Source: a virus | Reading direction: 5' to 3' (one strand) | Length of the DNA: 21,720 nucleotides | IMG/VR virus record: IMGVR_UViG_3300011114_000659 | Location: 1-21,720 of that record | Shown here: in pieces, positions 6,850 to 14,504 of the stretch | Layout of the letters: each line of letters starts with the position of its first letter | How positions within the stretch are numbered: the stretch's first letter is position 1 | Position numbers and translations under genes: made by a program | The notes under the pieces: generated by a model | What the model was told of the DNA's origin: nothing | Database searches by the model: none | Seen by the model: the letters and a program-made list of their open reading frames with translations, nothing else

Positions 6850-7770
6850 TTACGGGCCGTTAACTCCCCAGACAGCACGGGGATCAGACCAGCCAAACGA
6901 GTAACGTTCATAGCCTTTCGCTTTGGCATTCATGGTGTCAAAGTCATTGTCTTGGTCAAACATGATACCCACACGTTCGTAGTGCTTCATGCCAGTGCCA
7001 CCCGGAATAATGTTACGGATGAACCAAGCGTGAGCAGCCGTGAAGTAGTGGTTGACCTTAAAGCCACCCGGAAGGTAGTTACCTGCCTTAATGACGTTGA
7101 TGTCATTGTTGGCGTTGCCGGGTTGGTACGAGCTGTGCAGAATACGTTGCGCGTTGAAGACTTCGTTACGAGCAATGTGAAGCGTATTCGGCATGACAGA
7201 GATCAAAAGGCCACGGTCATTTGTGAAACCCATGATCGCAATCATCGCATCTTCAAGCGAAGCTTCACTAAGGTCAGCATCGACCGCAGGACGGTTCGCA
7301 AAAGTGCCACCAGTCGTATTCGGGTGTGCAGTGCTGCAAAGAGCAACACCATCCCCACCAAGATACGTAGCGTTAAACGCTCGGTTAAACACGTTCGCAC
7401 CAATGTTTTCTTTGGTTTGCCGGAAAGACATGGCAAGGGCAGCAGCCCGATTGCGCGAAACTTTCTCATACAGATTGTCGTCTTGCTCTTCTTTCGTAAC
7501 GATGTAGCCCATTGCATACGCAACGTGCGTATAGCGAGTCACAAAGCCTTGAACTTCCGAGTCGTAGCTGACGCCAGCAGCTTGGTTCTTAACAGGAACA
7601 AGACCAAACCCCGTCAGTTGAACGTCCTCTTCATAGTTCTGTGAAGAAGTATCCGTATCAAACAGATCAGTATATTCAGTAACGTGTTCAGCGTAAGTCT
7701 GACCCCACCAAGCCTTAATACCGGGCCATAGTGCTTTGGGGTGTGATGCAGTAGTGATAACTCCAGCCAT
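6850..7770 (-). CDS. Major capsid protein, HK97-fold type
   Basis: 306 residues, with AGGAG 8 nt before ATG (TAGGAGAAAATC). Features of this capsid family are an N-terminal arm (ALWPGIKAWWGQTYAEH), an E-loop-like stretch, the helix K-E-E-Q-D-D-N-L-Y-E-K-V-S-R-N-R-A-A-A-L-A-M-S, a G-G-D-G-V-A-L-C-S-T-A-H-P motif near residue 145, and a C-terminal strand/helix region (F-D-T-M-N-A-K-A-K-G-Y-E-R-Y-S-F-G-W-S-D-P-R). These patterns resemble Mu gpT-like and related podovirus capsid proteins more than P22 gp5. No protease gene lies nearby, so maturation by scaffold exit without cleavage is likely. Gene order scaffold, 179-aa protein, decoration protein, capsid supports the call. Confidence 0.88.
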   Translation of the reverse strand: MAGVITTASHPKALWPGIKAWWGQTYAEHVTEYTDLFDTDTSSQNYEEDVQLTGFGLVPVKNQAAGVSYDSEVQGFVTRYTHVAYAMGYIVTKEEQDDNLYEKVSRNRAAALAMSFRQTKENIGANVFNRAFNATYLGGDGVALCSTAHPNTTGGTFANRPAVDADLSEASLEDAMIAIMGFTNDRGLLISVMPNTLHIARNEVFNAQRILHSSYQPGNANNDINVIKAGNYLPGGFKVNHYFTAAHAWFIRNIIPGGTGMKHYERVGIMFDQDNDFDTMNAKAKGYERYSFGWSDPRAVWGVNGP

Positions 7771-7784
7771 GATTTTCTCCTAGG

Positions 7785-8432
7785 TTACGGTGCAAGGTAG
7801 GCAACAACTGTGCCTGACGCGCCGTTAGTAACACCGTACTCATGGTAGTTCCACTTGCAGAGAACATCCACATAGGCACCAACCGCATTGTCAGGACGTT
7901 GCACAGCCCCAATAATGCGAATGGGGAGAGTGGCAGTCGTGGCAGGGGAGGTAAGAACCATAGTCGAGTACGGAGTAGACGGAGTGTGAGCAACACTAGC
8001 CGAAACCGTTACAGCCGCGTTCTTATGGAGGTCAGTAACAGCAACAGCAGTGCTGTCAAACTGGACTTCAAAGACCGCGAGGGGATCATCAATGACATAC
8101 ACATACCGAACAGCAGTACGAGTACCAGCAAGGATGTAGGTCTGAGTAAGGTCAAGGTTGGAAGCAACGAGGGAGACCCCCGCATCAGCAGGGCTGATGC
8201 CAACAATAATACCCAGCGGAAGAGCGGAGGTAGTAGCAACACCACCCCATTTCTGGACGAAAGGAACGCCGTTGGCATCAGACGATGCCGCCGACATCAC
8301 GCAGTCCCCAATAGCATAGCTATTGGACGTATCCGAAGTCGGGATAGCGTACATGCGCCCCTTCTCCGAATAGTTAGAGCTGTGTAGAGCACCGACAGGG
8401 GAGAACCCTCGCGGTGTGTTAAGGTTAGCCAT
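7785..8432 (-). CDS. Capsid decoration-like structural protein
   Basis: 215 residues, with AGGAG before ATG. The opening MANLNTPRGFSPVGALHSSN is shared by a family of phage structural proteins coded next to major capsid genes. The remainder is beta-rich with Ala/Val/Thr strands (G-I-I-V-G-I-S-P-A-D-A-G-V-S, Y-V-Y-V-I-D-D-P) and a C-terminal tail (VDVLCKWNYHEYG). Proteins of this type are usually called capsid decoration or minor head proteins. No protease or enzymatic motif is visible. The gene is 14 nt upstream of the capsid gene and should be co-expressed with it. The role is inferred from position and N-terminal pattern. Confidence 0.75.
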   Translation of the reverse strand: MANLNTPRGFSPVGALHSSNYSEKGRMYAIPTSDTSNSYAIGDCVMSAASSDANGVPFVQKWGGVATTSALPLGIIVGISPADAGVSLVASNLDLTQTYILAGTRTAVRYVYVIDDPLAVFEVQFDSTAVAVTDLHKNAAVTVSASVAHTPSTPYSTMVLTSPATTATLPIRIIGAVQRPDNAVGAYVDVLCKWNYHEYGVTNGASGTVVAYLAP

Positions 8433-8453
8433 AGTTTAAAACTCCTAGTGTAG

Positions 8454-8969
8454 TTAAGATAGCTTGATGCCGCCTTGGGGCACATAGAAGCCGGGTTGTT
8501 CTCCGACTACATTCTTGCCACTCCGAATAGCATTATCAATCTTGTCGTTACGCGATTGCAGTTCCGCCTGATCTTCGTCATACCATTCTTGGCGGATCTT
8601 CATCAGGTATGCGTACATCGGTTGGCCTTCCTTGTTCAATCCAACCAGAAAACGAATCCTGCTATCTCCCAAGTCGCCGTTCCTAGAAACGACATTCTCG
8701 GACACTCCACTAATCTCACTAGGCTTAACGAAGTCATATCCGTTGTCCGTAGCGTCTGTAATACGAGTCCCATCATCATTCATAATGTGAAGATGGAACC
8801 CTGGAATTGTTCCCTCTACTTTCAGCTTGCCTTGCGAACCGTTGAATACGCCCCGCTTGCGGCGGGTCATTCCATCCAGTGTAGGTGCTGACGGAGGCAG
8901 TTCAATCCTAGCAGCAACAGCTTCTAGGGCACGTTCTTTTTTCTCTTCCAATGTGTAGGCTCTTGGCAT
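8454..8969 (-). CDS. Head-morphogenesis operon protein of unknown function
   Basis: I chose the ATG at 8967-8969 (MPRAYTLEEKKERALEAVAA) because AAGGGAG lies 7 nt upstream. An in-frame start eight codons earlier has no ribosome site and would overlap the scaffold gene. The 171-residue product has a basic helical N-terminus, then a compact motif I-P-G-F-H-L-H-I-M-N-D-D-G-T-R-I-T-D-A-T-D-N-G-Y-D-F-V near residues 53-80. That motif recurs in small proteins coded between scaffold and capsid genes of many phages. The C-terminal third is rich in charged residues (IRQEWYDEDQAELQSRNDKI). Function unknown, likely head assembly or a minor capsid component. Confidence 0.75.
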   Translation of the reverse strand: MPRAYTLEEKKERALEAVAARIELPPSAPTLDGMTRRKRGVFNGSQGKLKVEGTIPGFHLHIMNDDGTRITDATDNGYDFVKPSEISGVSENVVSRNGDLGDSRIRFLVGLNKEGQPMYAYLMKIRQEWYDEDQAELQSRNDKIDNAIRSGKNVVGEQPGFYVPQGGIKLS

Positions 8970-8980
8970 TTTATACTCCC

Positions 8981-9823
8981 TTACTCTGACCAATCGTAAT
9001 CAGCAACATAAGCTTCTTTTGTCATTATCTTTTGTTTCACAAACCTATCGCAAGCAGCTTTAGCTTCAGGAGGAAGATTCTGATAACTCTTTGCAGGGCC
9101 ACCAGCAGATCGACCCCTACCACTACCGGACTCGGCCCCGTAGTTAGGAGTACGCTTTTCCTTCTCACCAAACTTCTGAGGCAATTCTTCCAGAAGTACT
9201 TCATCTAATTTGTCCAGAAAAGCCTTGCCGGTAAGTCCCGGATTCTCCCTACGGAGAACTTCTCCAAGAGCGTTAGTCTGGGCTGTAAGCCTAGCGTCTT
9301 TGCCAAACCATTCATTGCCACTCAACCAAGTCTGTAAAGCCGGATCTACTGCTACGGTTCCTGTGTTCCTAGTAACAGTTACAGCTTCTTTAGCACTAGC
9401 TTTAGCTGCTTGAAGATCTTCCTTCAAGCCATCAATCATATCGTCTACAGCAGTTACCTTGGTTCCATCCCCATCCGTAATGGCTTGGCTACGGGCAGAC
9501 TTAAGAGCAACAATCTGACCTTCAAGGTCAGAAGCTTTTCGCTCATAAGACTCTTTCTGGAACTTCTTAAACTCCTCAGTTGCCTGACGAAGTTCGTTCA
9601 TGCTGGCTTTAGTGTGATTAAGTTCTTTTAGCAGGTTCTCATTGTTCTTTCGCAAAATGGGCAGGATCTCCCTACCCCGCTTTACGAACGTCCCTGCATC
9701 AACCCAATCCTTCTCATCGCCCCGGAATTTTTCCTTGGGCACCCAGCCTTGACCTGACGCCTCACTGACTACAGCAGGATCAACTCCACTTTCTTCTTGA
9801 CTTTGGTTCTCATTCTCAGCCAT
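8981..9823 (-). CDS. Capsid scaffolding protein
   Basis: 280 residues, acidic and highly helical, with TAGGAG 8 nt before ATG. The N-terminus is disordered (MAENENQSQEESGVDPAVVS). Residues about 60-150 are coiled coil (LRKNNENLLKELNHTKASMN onward, then EGQIVALKSARSQ and LKEDLQAAKASAKEA). A Gly/Ser/Arg-rich linker (GAESGSGRGRSAGGPA) leads to a short C-terminal helical domain (PPEAKAACDRFVKQKIMTKE). This layout is that of phage scaffolds, where the C-terminal helices bind the capsid protein and are released or recycled. The location just before the capsid genes agrees. It should form the procapsid core with the portal. I see no protease domain. Confidence 0.8.
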   Translation of the reverse strand: MAENENQSQEESGVDPAVVSEASGQGWVPKEKFRGDEKDWVDAGTFVKRGREILPILRKNNENLLKELNHTKASMNELRQATEEFKKFQKESYERKASDLEGQIVALKSARSQAITDGDGTKVTAVDDMIDGLKEDLQAAKASAKEAVTVTRNTGTVAVDPALQTWLSGNEWFGKDARLTAQTNALGEVLRRENPGLTGKAFLDKLDEVLLEELPQKFGEKEKRTPNYGAESGSGRGRSAGGPAKSYQNLPPEAKAACDRFVKQKIMTKEAYVADYDWSE

Positions 9824-9870
9824 TATTGTACTCCTATATTCTTGTACTTGTCAACTTTGTAAGATTGGTC

Positions 9871-10221
9871 TCAAATCCCTTTTGTTAGGTGCGGATCTAC
9901 AAGATCCACATCATCGTCTAGGACAGCGGTTACATCCCCATCATTTACCATCCGGTAATCTGCACCATCTCGGCCTGTGTAGACCAGTCCAGCAAACTTA
10001 GCAAAGGCTACTTTGTCCCCCACTTTGCACCACGGCTTAAAGCCGTCTTCAATGTAGCAGGTAGGCCCCATTGCTACTACAACTCCGGTAGTATTAGCCA
10101 TTTGCTCTCGTTCTCGCAGGTTGTCTGTAGCCATAATAATGCCACTGGCAGTTTTCTTTGCAATCTGTCGGGGAAGGATCAAGATCCTGTGCCCACAGGG
10201 ATTAATACCACTAGTGTTCAT
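9871..10221 (-). CDS. GroES-like co-chaperonin (Cpn10)
   Basis: 116 residues from the ATG at 10219-10221, chosen over an earlier in-frame ATG because GAGAGGG precedes it. The order of features is that of GroES: G-H-R-I-L-I-L-P-R near residues 10-18, a mobile loop with G-I-I-M (27-30, at the position of GroES G-I-V-L), T-G-V-V-V-A-M-G-P (45-53), KVGDKVAFAKFAG (66-78) and a closing D-G-D-V-T-A-V-L. GroES caps GroEL and helps substrates fold. Phage T4 gp31 replaces it so that its large capsid protein fits. The gene lies between portal and scaffold and overlaps the previous gene by 11 nt, pointing to a role in capsid-protein folding with host GroEL. No GroEL gene is visible. Confidence 0.88.
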   Translation of the reverse strand: MNTSGINPCGHRILILPRQIAKKTASGIIMATDNLREREQMANTTGVVVAMGPTCYIEDGFKPWCKVGDKVAFAKFAGLVYTGRDGADYRMVNDGDVTAVLDDDVDLVDPHLTKGI

Positions 10222-10435
10222 TGTGTACCCTCTCTTCGTATAAGTCCTGATACTGCACATCCAAGATCAAAGCAATGGCTTGGCACCTTCCCTTAATCAT
10301 CTCTACTTGCTCGAAGTTGTCGTTTACCAACCCCTCCTTCATTCGTTCCCTCTCCAGCTCTAGTACCTTCAGAAACTTCTTTGTGATGGCACTGGCTCTC
10401 CAATCGTTGAACTCTTCTTGAGTCACCGCATTCAT
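10211..10435 (-). CDS. Small helical protein between portal and co-chaperonin genes
   Basis: 74 residues, charged and helical throughout (W-R-A-S-A-I-T-K-K-F-L-K-V-L-E-L-E-R-E-R-M-K-E), with no membrane segment. AAAGGAGGG gives a very strong ribosome site before the first ATG. The gene overlaps the co-chaperonin start by 11 nt. Short helical proteins in this position are common in podovirus head operons and their function is generally unknown. It may bind portal or scaffold, which is inference from position only. Confidence 0.7.
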   Translation of the reverse strand: MNAVTQEEFNDWRASAITKKFLKVLELERERMKEGLVNDNFEQVEMIKGRCQAIALILDVQYQDLYEERVHNEH

Positions 10436-10446
10436 CCAACCCTCCT

Positions 10447-12495
10447 TTACTTGGGTACTGCTTCTCCTTTGCTGGGTTCAAGCTTCATGGCCTCAAACAC
10501 ACGGGTCATAGTTTCAATACTGCCCAAGACACCATCCCTACGTTCACGGGATAGGGCAATCTGGGTATTAACTTCATTGATCTTGGCTTGCTGGCCTACG
10601 GTGGCGGTTTCAGCTTTGAGCTTCTCTGCTTCGGCTTCAAGTTTATGTATCTTGGCTTGACCCACTTCCGCTTCTTTCATCAGCTTCAGAAGCCCCAGCT
10701 TAAGATTAAGTTCATTCTCTGCCTTAGCTGTCTCTGCTTTAATTTTTTCAATTTCAATCTTGGGGTTAGCTGGAGCAGGAATAGCATTAGGCCCACTGGG
10801 GTCGGGCAGTATGTGGTCAATGTCAGGCACCTTGAGGGCCTTAAGGAACCGCTTCTCTATTTCATAGCGGCTGTACATACCCGGAGTAGATATCATGGCT
10901 TCCCTCATAGACATAGCTTGAGACAGTCTCAAGCTGTCGGAGGTAATACTTGGGTCAGCAGCAGGGCGAACATCACTAGATTCCCCATTGTAGTCCGTAT
11001 TAAGGATCACCCCCTTTCCGTTAGCGTCAGATACAAATGCTTCATTCTCCAGAATATGGAGTTGGTTAAGGCGGTACATCTTACGAAACTCTTGTTTTAA
11101 GGAACGATACGTCCTCTTAAAAATGCCATTAAAGACCTTCTTTCCTTCCTCTGCCATTGTCCTAGTTGTTTCAGCCGGAGTGTTCTGTCCGGGGCTTTGA
11201 CCAACCAAGATGTCAACAGCGCCTCCGGTACGCTCCCCATAATTGATAAGCAAGCTGAGCAACGTAAAGAGCACTTGGCTAGGCTCCCTGACTGGCAAAG
11301 GCATAATACCTTTTCGGAGGTCGTCACCAGTTGTGTCAACGTGTTTCCATTCGAGCGGGGCAAAGGAGTAGTTGCCACCTCGTACTTTAATACCCCTAGA
11401 CAGGAAACCACCAGCAGTATTAGACATAGTCCCAGCGTCCACAAGCTGGTTGATAAGAGTATTAATAGACTCGTTAAGAGGGCCAAGAAGAACACCAAAG
11501 CCCAAGTCATAGAAACCCCCATCAGGGCTAGGGATGAACGGATACTTAGTAAAGCACTGTTCCGCTTTGATGCTGAGAATCTTGTCATCTTCATTCCTTT
11601 TAATGCTAGATTCAAAATACCTTGATACGATACGGGCAACCTTTTTTGTATCCCGTCGAACGTAGATGATGTACGGTTCTTCATAACCATCCCCGTCAAA
11701 GTCAAAGGTACGGTGTTGTTCTAGGATCTCGTAGGGGGTACTGTGGTCTTGGACTTCTGGAGGAGTCATGCCCTGAGCTTTAGATTGGGCTGCTTGTAAG
11801 GTTTTGTTGTCTCCAAGGTTAGACACAGCAGGACGCTCTTCACCAACATCTTTCCACAACCCACGGACTACTCGCTCGTAGATGTCGTTCTTGGAGTAGT
11901 ACAGAATGTGGGTAACACGGGGGGAGGTGTCAAGGCTCTTAGTCCAGTAGTTGACTACCAGATCCTTAGCCAAGATGTTTTCACTGACGTTCATACCCCG
12001 AATGGGGTCAAACATTGTTTTCTTGAAAGCACAACCAATGATAGGCTGGGTAATAAGGGCTTTGTCCATTTCGCTTTCCCAGTCCTCATCCTCTTCAAGA
12101 ATTTGGTAGGACATGTGAGACTCAATGCGTTCTGCCCTCTTAGACTTTTCCCCATCAATGTCTTCACCAATGACTCGGCATTTGACGGGAGTGTCTCCAC
12201 TAATCAGGGTTGGGTAAGCTCTGGCGTGGTATTGCAACGCAGCAATAGTAACAAGGGGAAACTTGATATTGCTGGCCCCAACCCACGGGAAGTTTTTAGC
12301 TTCGGTTACTTGGAGAGCCAACTTCATGCTAGACTCCATACGCTTTTCCCAAGTGCTACGGCTCTGGAGATCTACTTCAAACTCTTCAGCCACTTTACGC
12401 CCTATTTCTCCTAGCTGCGTTTCATCTAGGAGATCAGCAATGTTGGCCTCATAAACGAGGTCTGTAGTTTTAAGTTTGTACTTAGGTTCGTGCAT
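10447..12495 (-). CDS. Portal protein, P22 gp1-like
   Basis: 682 residues, close in length to the P22 portal. The N-terminal third has portal-like features (WEKRMESSMKLALQVTEAKN, F-P-W-V-G-A-S-N-I-K-F-P-L-V). The centre contains the stem/clip region (YEILEQHRTFDFDGDGYEEP, Y-I-I-Y-V-R-R-D, then GGFYDLGFGVLLGPLNESIN, T-L-I-N-Q-L-V-D-A-G). Residues about 577-655 are a long Lys/Glu/Ala coiled coil that would form the barrel or core-facing tail of the ring. The portal is a twelve-fold ring at one vertex through which TerL pumps DNA and to which the gp4-like adaptor binds. It lies 13 nt downstream of TerL in the usual order. GGAG precedes ATG. Confidence 0.87.
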   Translation of the reverse strand: MHEPKYKLKTTDLVYEANIADLLDETQLGEIGRKVAEEFEVDLQSRSTWEKRMESSMKLALQVTEAKNFPWVGASNIKFPLVTIAALQYHARAYPTLISGDTPVKCRVIGEDIDGEKSKRAERIESHMSYQILEEDEDWESEMDKALITQPIIGCAFKKTMFDPIRGMNVSENILAKDLVVNYWTKSLDTSPRVTHILYYSKNDIYERVVRGLWKDVGEERPAVSNLGDNKTLQAAQSKAQGMTPPEVQDHSTPYEILEQHRTFDFDGDGYEEPYIIYVRRDTKKVARIVSRYFESSIKRNEDDKILSIKAEQCFTKYPFIPSPDGGFYDLGFGVLLGPLNESINTLINQLVDAGTMSNTAGGFLSRGIKVRGGNYSFAPLEWKHVDTTGDDLRKGIMPLPVREPSQVLFTLLSLLINYGERTGGAVDILVGQSPGQNTPAETTRTMAEEGKKVFNGIFKRTYRSLKQEFRKMYRLNQLHILENEAFVSDANGKGVILNTDYNGESSDVRPAADPSITSDSLRLSQAMSMREAMISTPGMYSRYEIEKRFLKALKVPDIDHILPDPSGPNAIPAPANPKIEIEKIKAETAKAENELNLKLGLLKLMKEAEVGQAKIHKLEAEAEKLKAETATVGQQAKINEVNTQIALSRERRDGVLGSIETMTRVFEAMKLEPSKGEAVPK

Positions 12496-12508
12496 GTCTC
12501 AGTAGCTC

Positions 12509-14029
12509 CTAATATCCTGTAACACCGTTTCGTCCGGTTTGTTCGTCAGTTTCGTACTTGGATTTCATATCCAAGTAGTCTTCATCTTCAACTTCTTTTG
12601 TGGTTGGTGCTTCCCACATCTTATCCAACATCAGTCCCATATAAGCCCAAGCGTCTACTTGGTCGTCGTGCTTATCCCTTGGAAACCGCATTAGTTCGTC
12701 TTCAAAGTTCTGGTACCACTCAGCCTCTTTATCGAACCTGACAGCACCTGCCCTCATCCTAGCCTGTATGCTTCTAGCCCTAACCATCTTTTCATTTGTT
12801 GGGGTAAGCAGGACAGTATTGATAAAAGTATTACGCTTGAGCATCTCTGTTCTTAGGAACGGCCCTAGAGACTTTTCAATCATCCCCTTCTCAATCCCAA
12901 ACAGGATGGGTTTGTAGAACCTTTGAAGCATCATCATTGTGTCGATGATCTGTAGGGAATCCAAACGATCTTTAATTACATGTACACAGTATAACTTACC
13001 GTCCTCATCCATCCCACCAACTACAAAAGCTGAGAAGTCAGATCTTTGAGATTGGGATACTGCCAGATCGCAAGTGATATAGTATACCATGCTTTTCTTC
13101 TTATCGTCTACCCGCATAGGAGCAAAGTCTTCTCTTCGGAAGTAGGTGTTCTGTTCGTCTAGGGGGATGTTGAGCATCTCTTGGGAGTACACATCGGACA
13201 GACCTTGCCTAGCGTAGTCCTCCTTAGACGCTTTAAATTCTTCCACAGACTTCTTTTCAGGCCATAAAATTTTGGAATAGTCATTTGTAAAGGCACGATA
13301 TTTGACCGACTTCCAAGGTAGTTTGGCATTGCTGTACTCCTTTAAATCTTCCCTGACCAGCTTCTTTAGCCCCCCTGTGATGCCCTTTAACAGGTTCTCT
13401 GGCATCAGGTTCTCTAGGAGACTGTCTAAGTGGAGGATAGTGCCTACAATCCGTATCTTACCTTTGTCTGACAAGGCAGGTAGTAAAGCCCCATAGAACC
13501 AACGCTTAAACTTTAAGCGCCTATCCCGGTTCATAACGATCTCATCGTTCTCCATATCATCACCAATAATGAGGCCGGGTCTACGGTTCTTCCATTTTAG
13601 ACCCCGAAGCTTCTGTTCACTGCCCTTTGCCTGTATTCGGAAGAGGTGTCCATCGTCCATCTGGCAGATTAGGTCATCTTCTGTGTCCTTTAGGAAGTCT
13701 TTTACCCCAAAAAGTGACCTAAGATCTTCATTATCCAGCAGTTCCTTTTTGATATCCCCTAAAAACTGTACAGATTGCCCTACTGTGTCAGAAACAATGA
13801 TGATGTAAGACTGATCTCTAAACAAAGCAGAGGCTAGGGTGTACGCATGGGTAACAACCGTAGATTTTGCGTGGTTTCTAGGGGCAGCAATAGCAATTTT
13901 AGGGTGAGAAGAGCAGACATACTCCCAAATTTCCCTGTGAAACTCCCCTGTCTCAGCAGGGTCATCAAAGTTTTTACGAAGGACAGTGTTAACAAATCCC
14001 TCTAGAACATTAGCTGTTAACTTAGTCAC
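12509..14029 (-). CDS. terL: Terminase large subunit
   Basis: 506 residues, starting at GTG (14027-14029). ATPase half: adenine/Walker A region A-A-P-R-N-H-A-K-S-T at 48-57 (a variant P-loop without the first Gly, as in several podovirus TerLs), Walker B L-I-I-G-D-D at 153-158, and coupling motif G-T-I-L at 196-199. Nuclease half (RNase H fold): first acidic residue in T-C-D-L-A (Asp321), second in F-G-I-E-K-G (Glu380), third cluster in H-D-D-Q-V-D-A (Asp455, 456, 459). TerL packs DNA through the portal and cuts the concatemer. The GTG start overlaps the upstream gene's stop by 8 nt in the element GTGACTAAGTTAA, which also occurs twice further upstream. Confidence 0.92.
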   Translation of the reverse strand: MTKLTANVLEGFVNTVLRKNFDDPAETGEFHREIWEYVCSSHPKIAIAAPRNHAKSTVVTHAYTLASALFRDQSYIIIVSDTVGQSVQFLGDIKKELLDNEDLRSLFGVKDFLKDTEDDLICQMDDGHLFRIQAKGSEQKLRGLKWKNRRPGLIIGDDMENDEIVMNRDRRLKFKRWFYGALLPALSDKGKIRIVGTILHLDSLLENLMPENLLKGITGGLKKLVREDLKEYSNAKLPWKSVKYRAFTNDYSKILWPEKKSVEEFKASKEDYARQGLSDVYSQEMLNIPLDEQNTYFRREDFAPMRVDDKKKSMVYYITCDLAVSQSQRSDFSAFVVGGMDEDGKLYCVHVIKDRLDSLQIIDTMMMLQRFYKPILFGIEKGMIEKSLGPFLRTEMLKRNTFINTVLLTPTNEKMVRARSIQARMRAGAVRFDKEAEWYQNFEDELMRFPRDKHDDQVDAWAYMGLMLDKMWEAPTTKEVEDEDYLDMKSKYETDEQTGRNGVTGY

Positions 14030-14030
14030 T
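14014..14030 (-). repeat. Stop/start coupling element, copy 1 (TerL start)
   Basis: Leftward reading AGTGACTAAGTTAACAG. It contains the stop (GAC TAA) of the 136-aa gene and the GTG ACT AAG TTA start of TerL. It matches the copy at 14488-14504 at 15 of 17 positions. Confidence 0.75.
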
Positions 14031-14432
14031 GGTCTTAGAAGTCATAAATTTCTCATAATCAGAATCATCTGCAAAAACAGATTTGCCCTCACTAATCCTG
14101 CTTCGAGCATGATCCTCTATCACATTCATTGCAGATTCTGGAATTTGTCCAGTATTTACAATACTAGATATTTGCTCTGGACTTAACCCTGGAACTAGGC
14201 TTGGAACATCCATCTCTTTGCCATCTATTTCAATTCCAACTGAGTATTCCGTGACATTTTGTCCCTTTAGGTTCTTGTATACTCCTAAAAAACCGGGGCC
14301 TTTTAAGCTGCCGTCTGGTCTATAAGACGAGGGGTGTTTAGGATCTAACATTTTAGAAGTGTAGGGAATTGCCATATGAGCTACTTCTGGAATGGGATGG
14401 CTTTTGTAAAAATCAAGGCTTGGAGTAGGCAT
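14022..14432 (-). CDS. Phage protein with virion-associated GFLG/TEYSVGIEIDG domain, inserted between terminase genes
   Basis: 136 residues; AGAGG lies 5 nt before ATG. It has a charged N-terminus, then P-G-F-L-G-V-Y, N-V-T-E-Y-S-V-G-I-E-I-D-G-K-E-M-D-V-P-S-L-V-P-G-L, S-P-E-Q-I, and a helix A-M-N-V-I-E-D-H-A-R-S-R-I-S-E-G-K-S-V-F-A. I recognise this combination from many phage proteins, where it appears alone or inside larger virion or internal proteins. The function is unknown. Position is the odd point: it separates TerS from TerL, which are usually adjacent. It is bounded by copies of a repeated stop/start element, so it looks like a later insertion. No enzymatic motif is apparent. Confidence 0.78.
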   Translation of the reverse strand: MPTPSLDFYKSHPIPEVAHMAIPYTSKMLDPKHPSSYRPDGSLKGPGFLGVYKNLKGQNVTEYSVGIEIDGKEMDVPSLVPGLSPEQISSIVNTGQIPESAMNVIEDHARSRISEGKSVFADDSDYEKFMTSKTSD

Positions 14433-14441
14433 AATTCCTCT

Positions 14442-14454
14442 TTAATTTAGTCAT
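14442..14454 (-). repeat. Stop/start coupling element, copy 2
   Basis: Leftward reading ATGACTAAATTAA, one mismatch from the TerS-end copy over 13 bases. It closes an 18-codon micro-frame with GAC TAA and opens another ATG ACT AAA TTA reading just before the ribosome site of the 136-aa gene. Confidence 0.7.
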
Positions 14455-14503
14455 GGTCTGAGATGTTCCATATAACAGGCATAAAGCCTATTAACTTAGT
14501 CAT
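14447..14503 (-). other. 18-codon remnant frame beginning MTKL, between TerS and the 136-aa gene
   Basis: ATG at 14501-14503 overlaps the end of TerS and reads MTKLIGFMPVIWNISDHD, stopping at 14447. The first four residues equal the first four of TerL (MTKL). I read it as the left-behind start of TerL after an insertion and not as a functional gene. It has no ribosome site of its own apart from coupling to TerS. Confidence 0.5.
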
Positions 14504-14504
14504 T
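14488..14504 (-). repeat. Stop/start coupling element, copy 3 (TerS stop)
   Basis: Leftward reading AATGACTAAGTTAATAG. It contains the TerS stop (GAC TAA) and, in another frame, ATG ACT AAG TTA, which encodes the same first residues as TerL. Confidence 0.75.

Noticed and set aside
6952-7644. Long rightward frame (230 codons) opposite the major capsid gene
   Set aside because: It is the antisense shadow of a well-supported capsid gene; it has no ribosome site, and its Arg/Val/Ser-rich product has no domain pattern.
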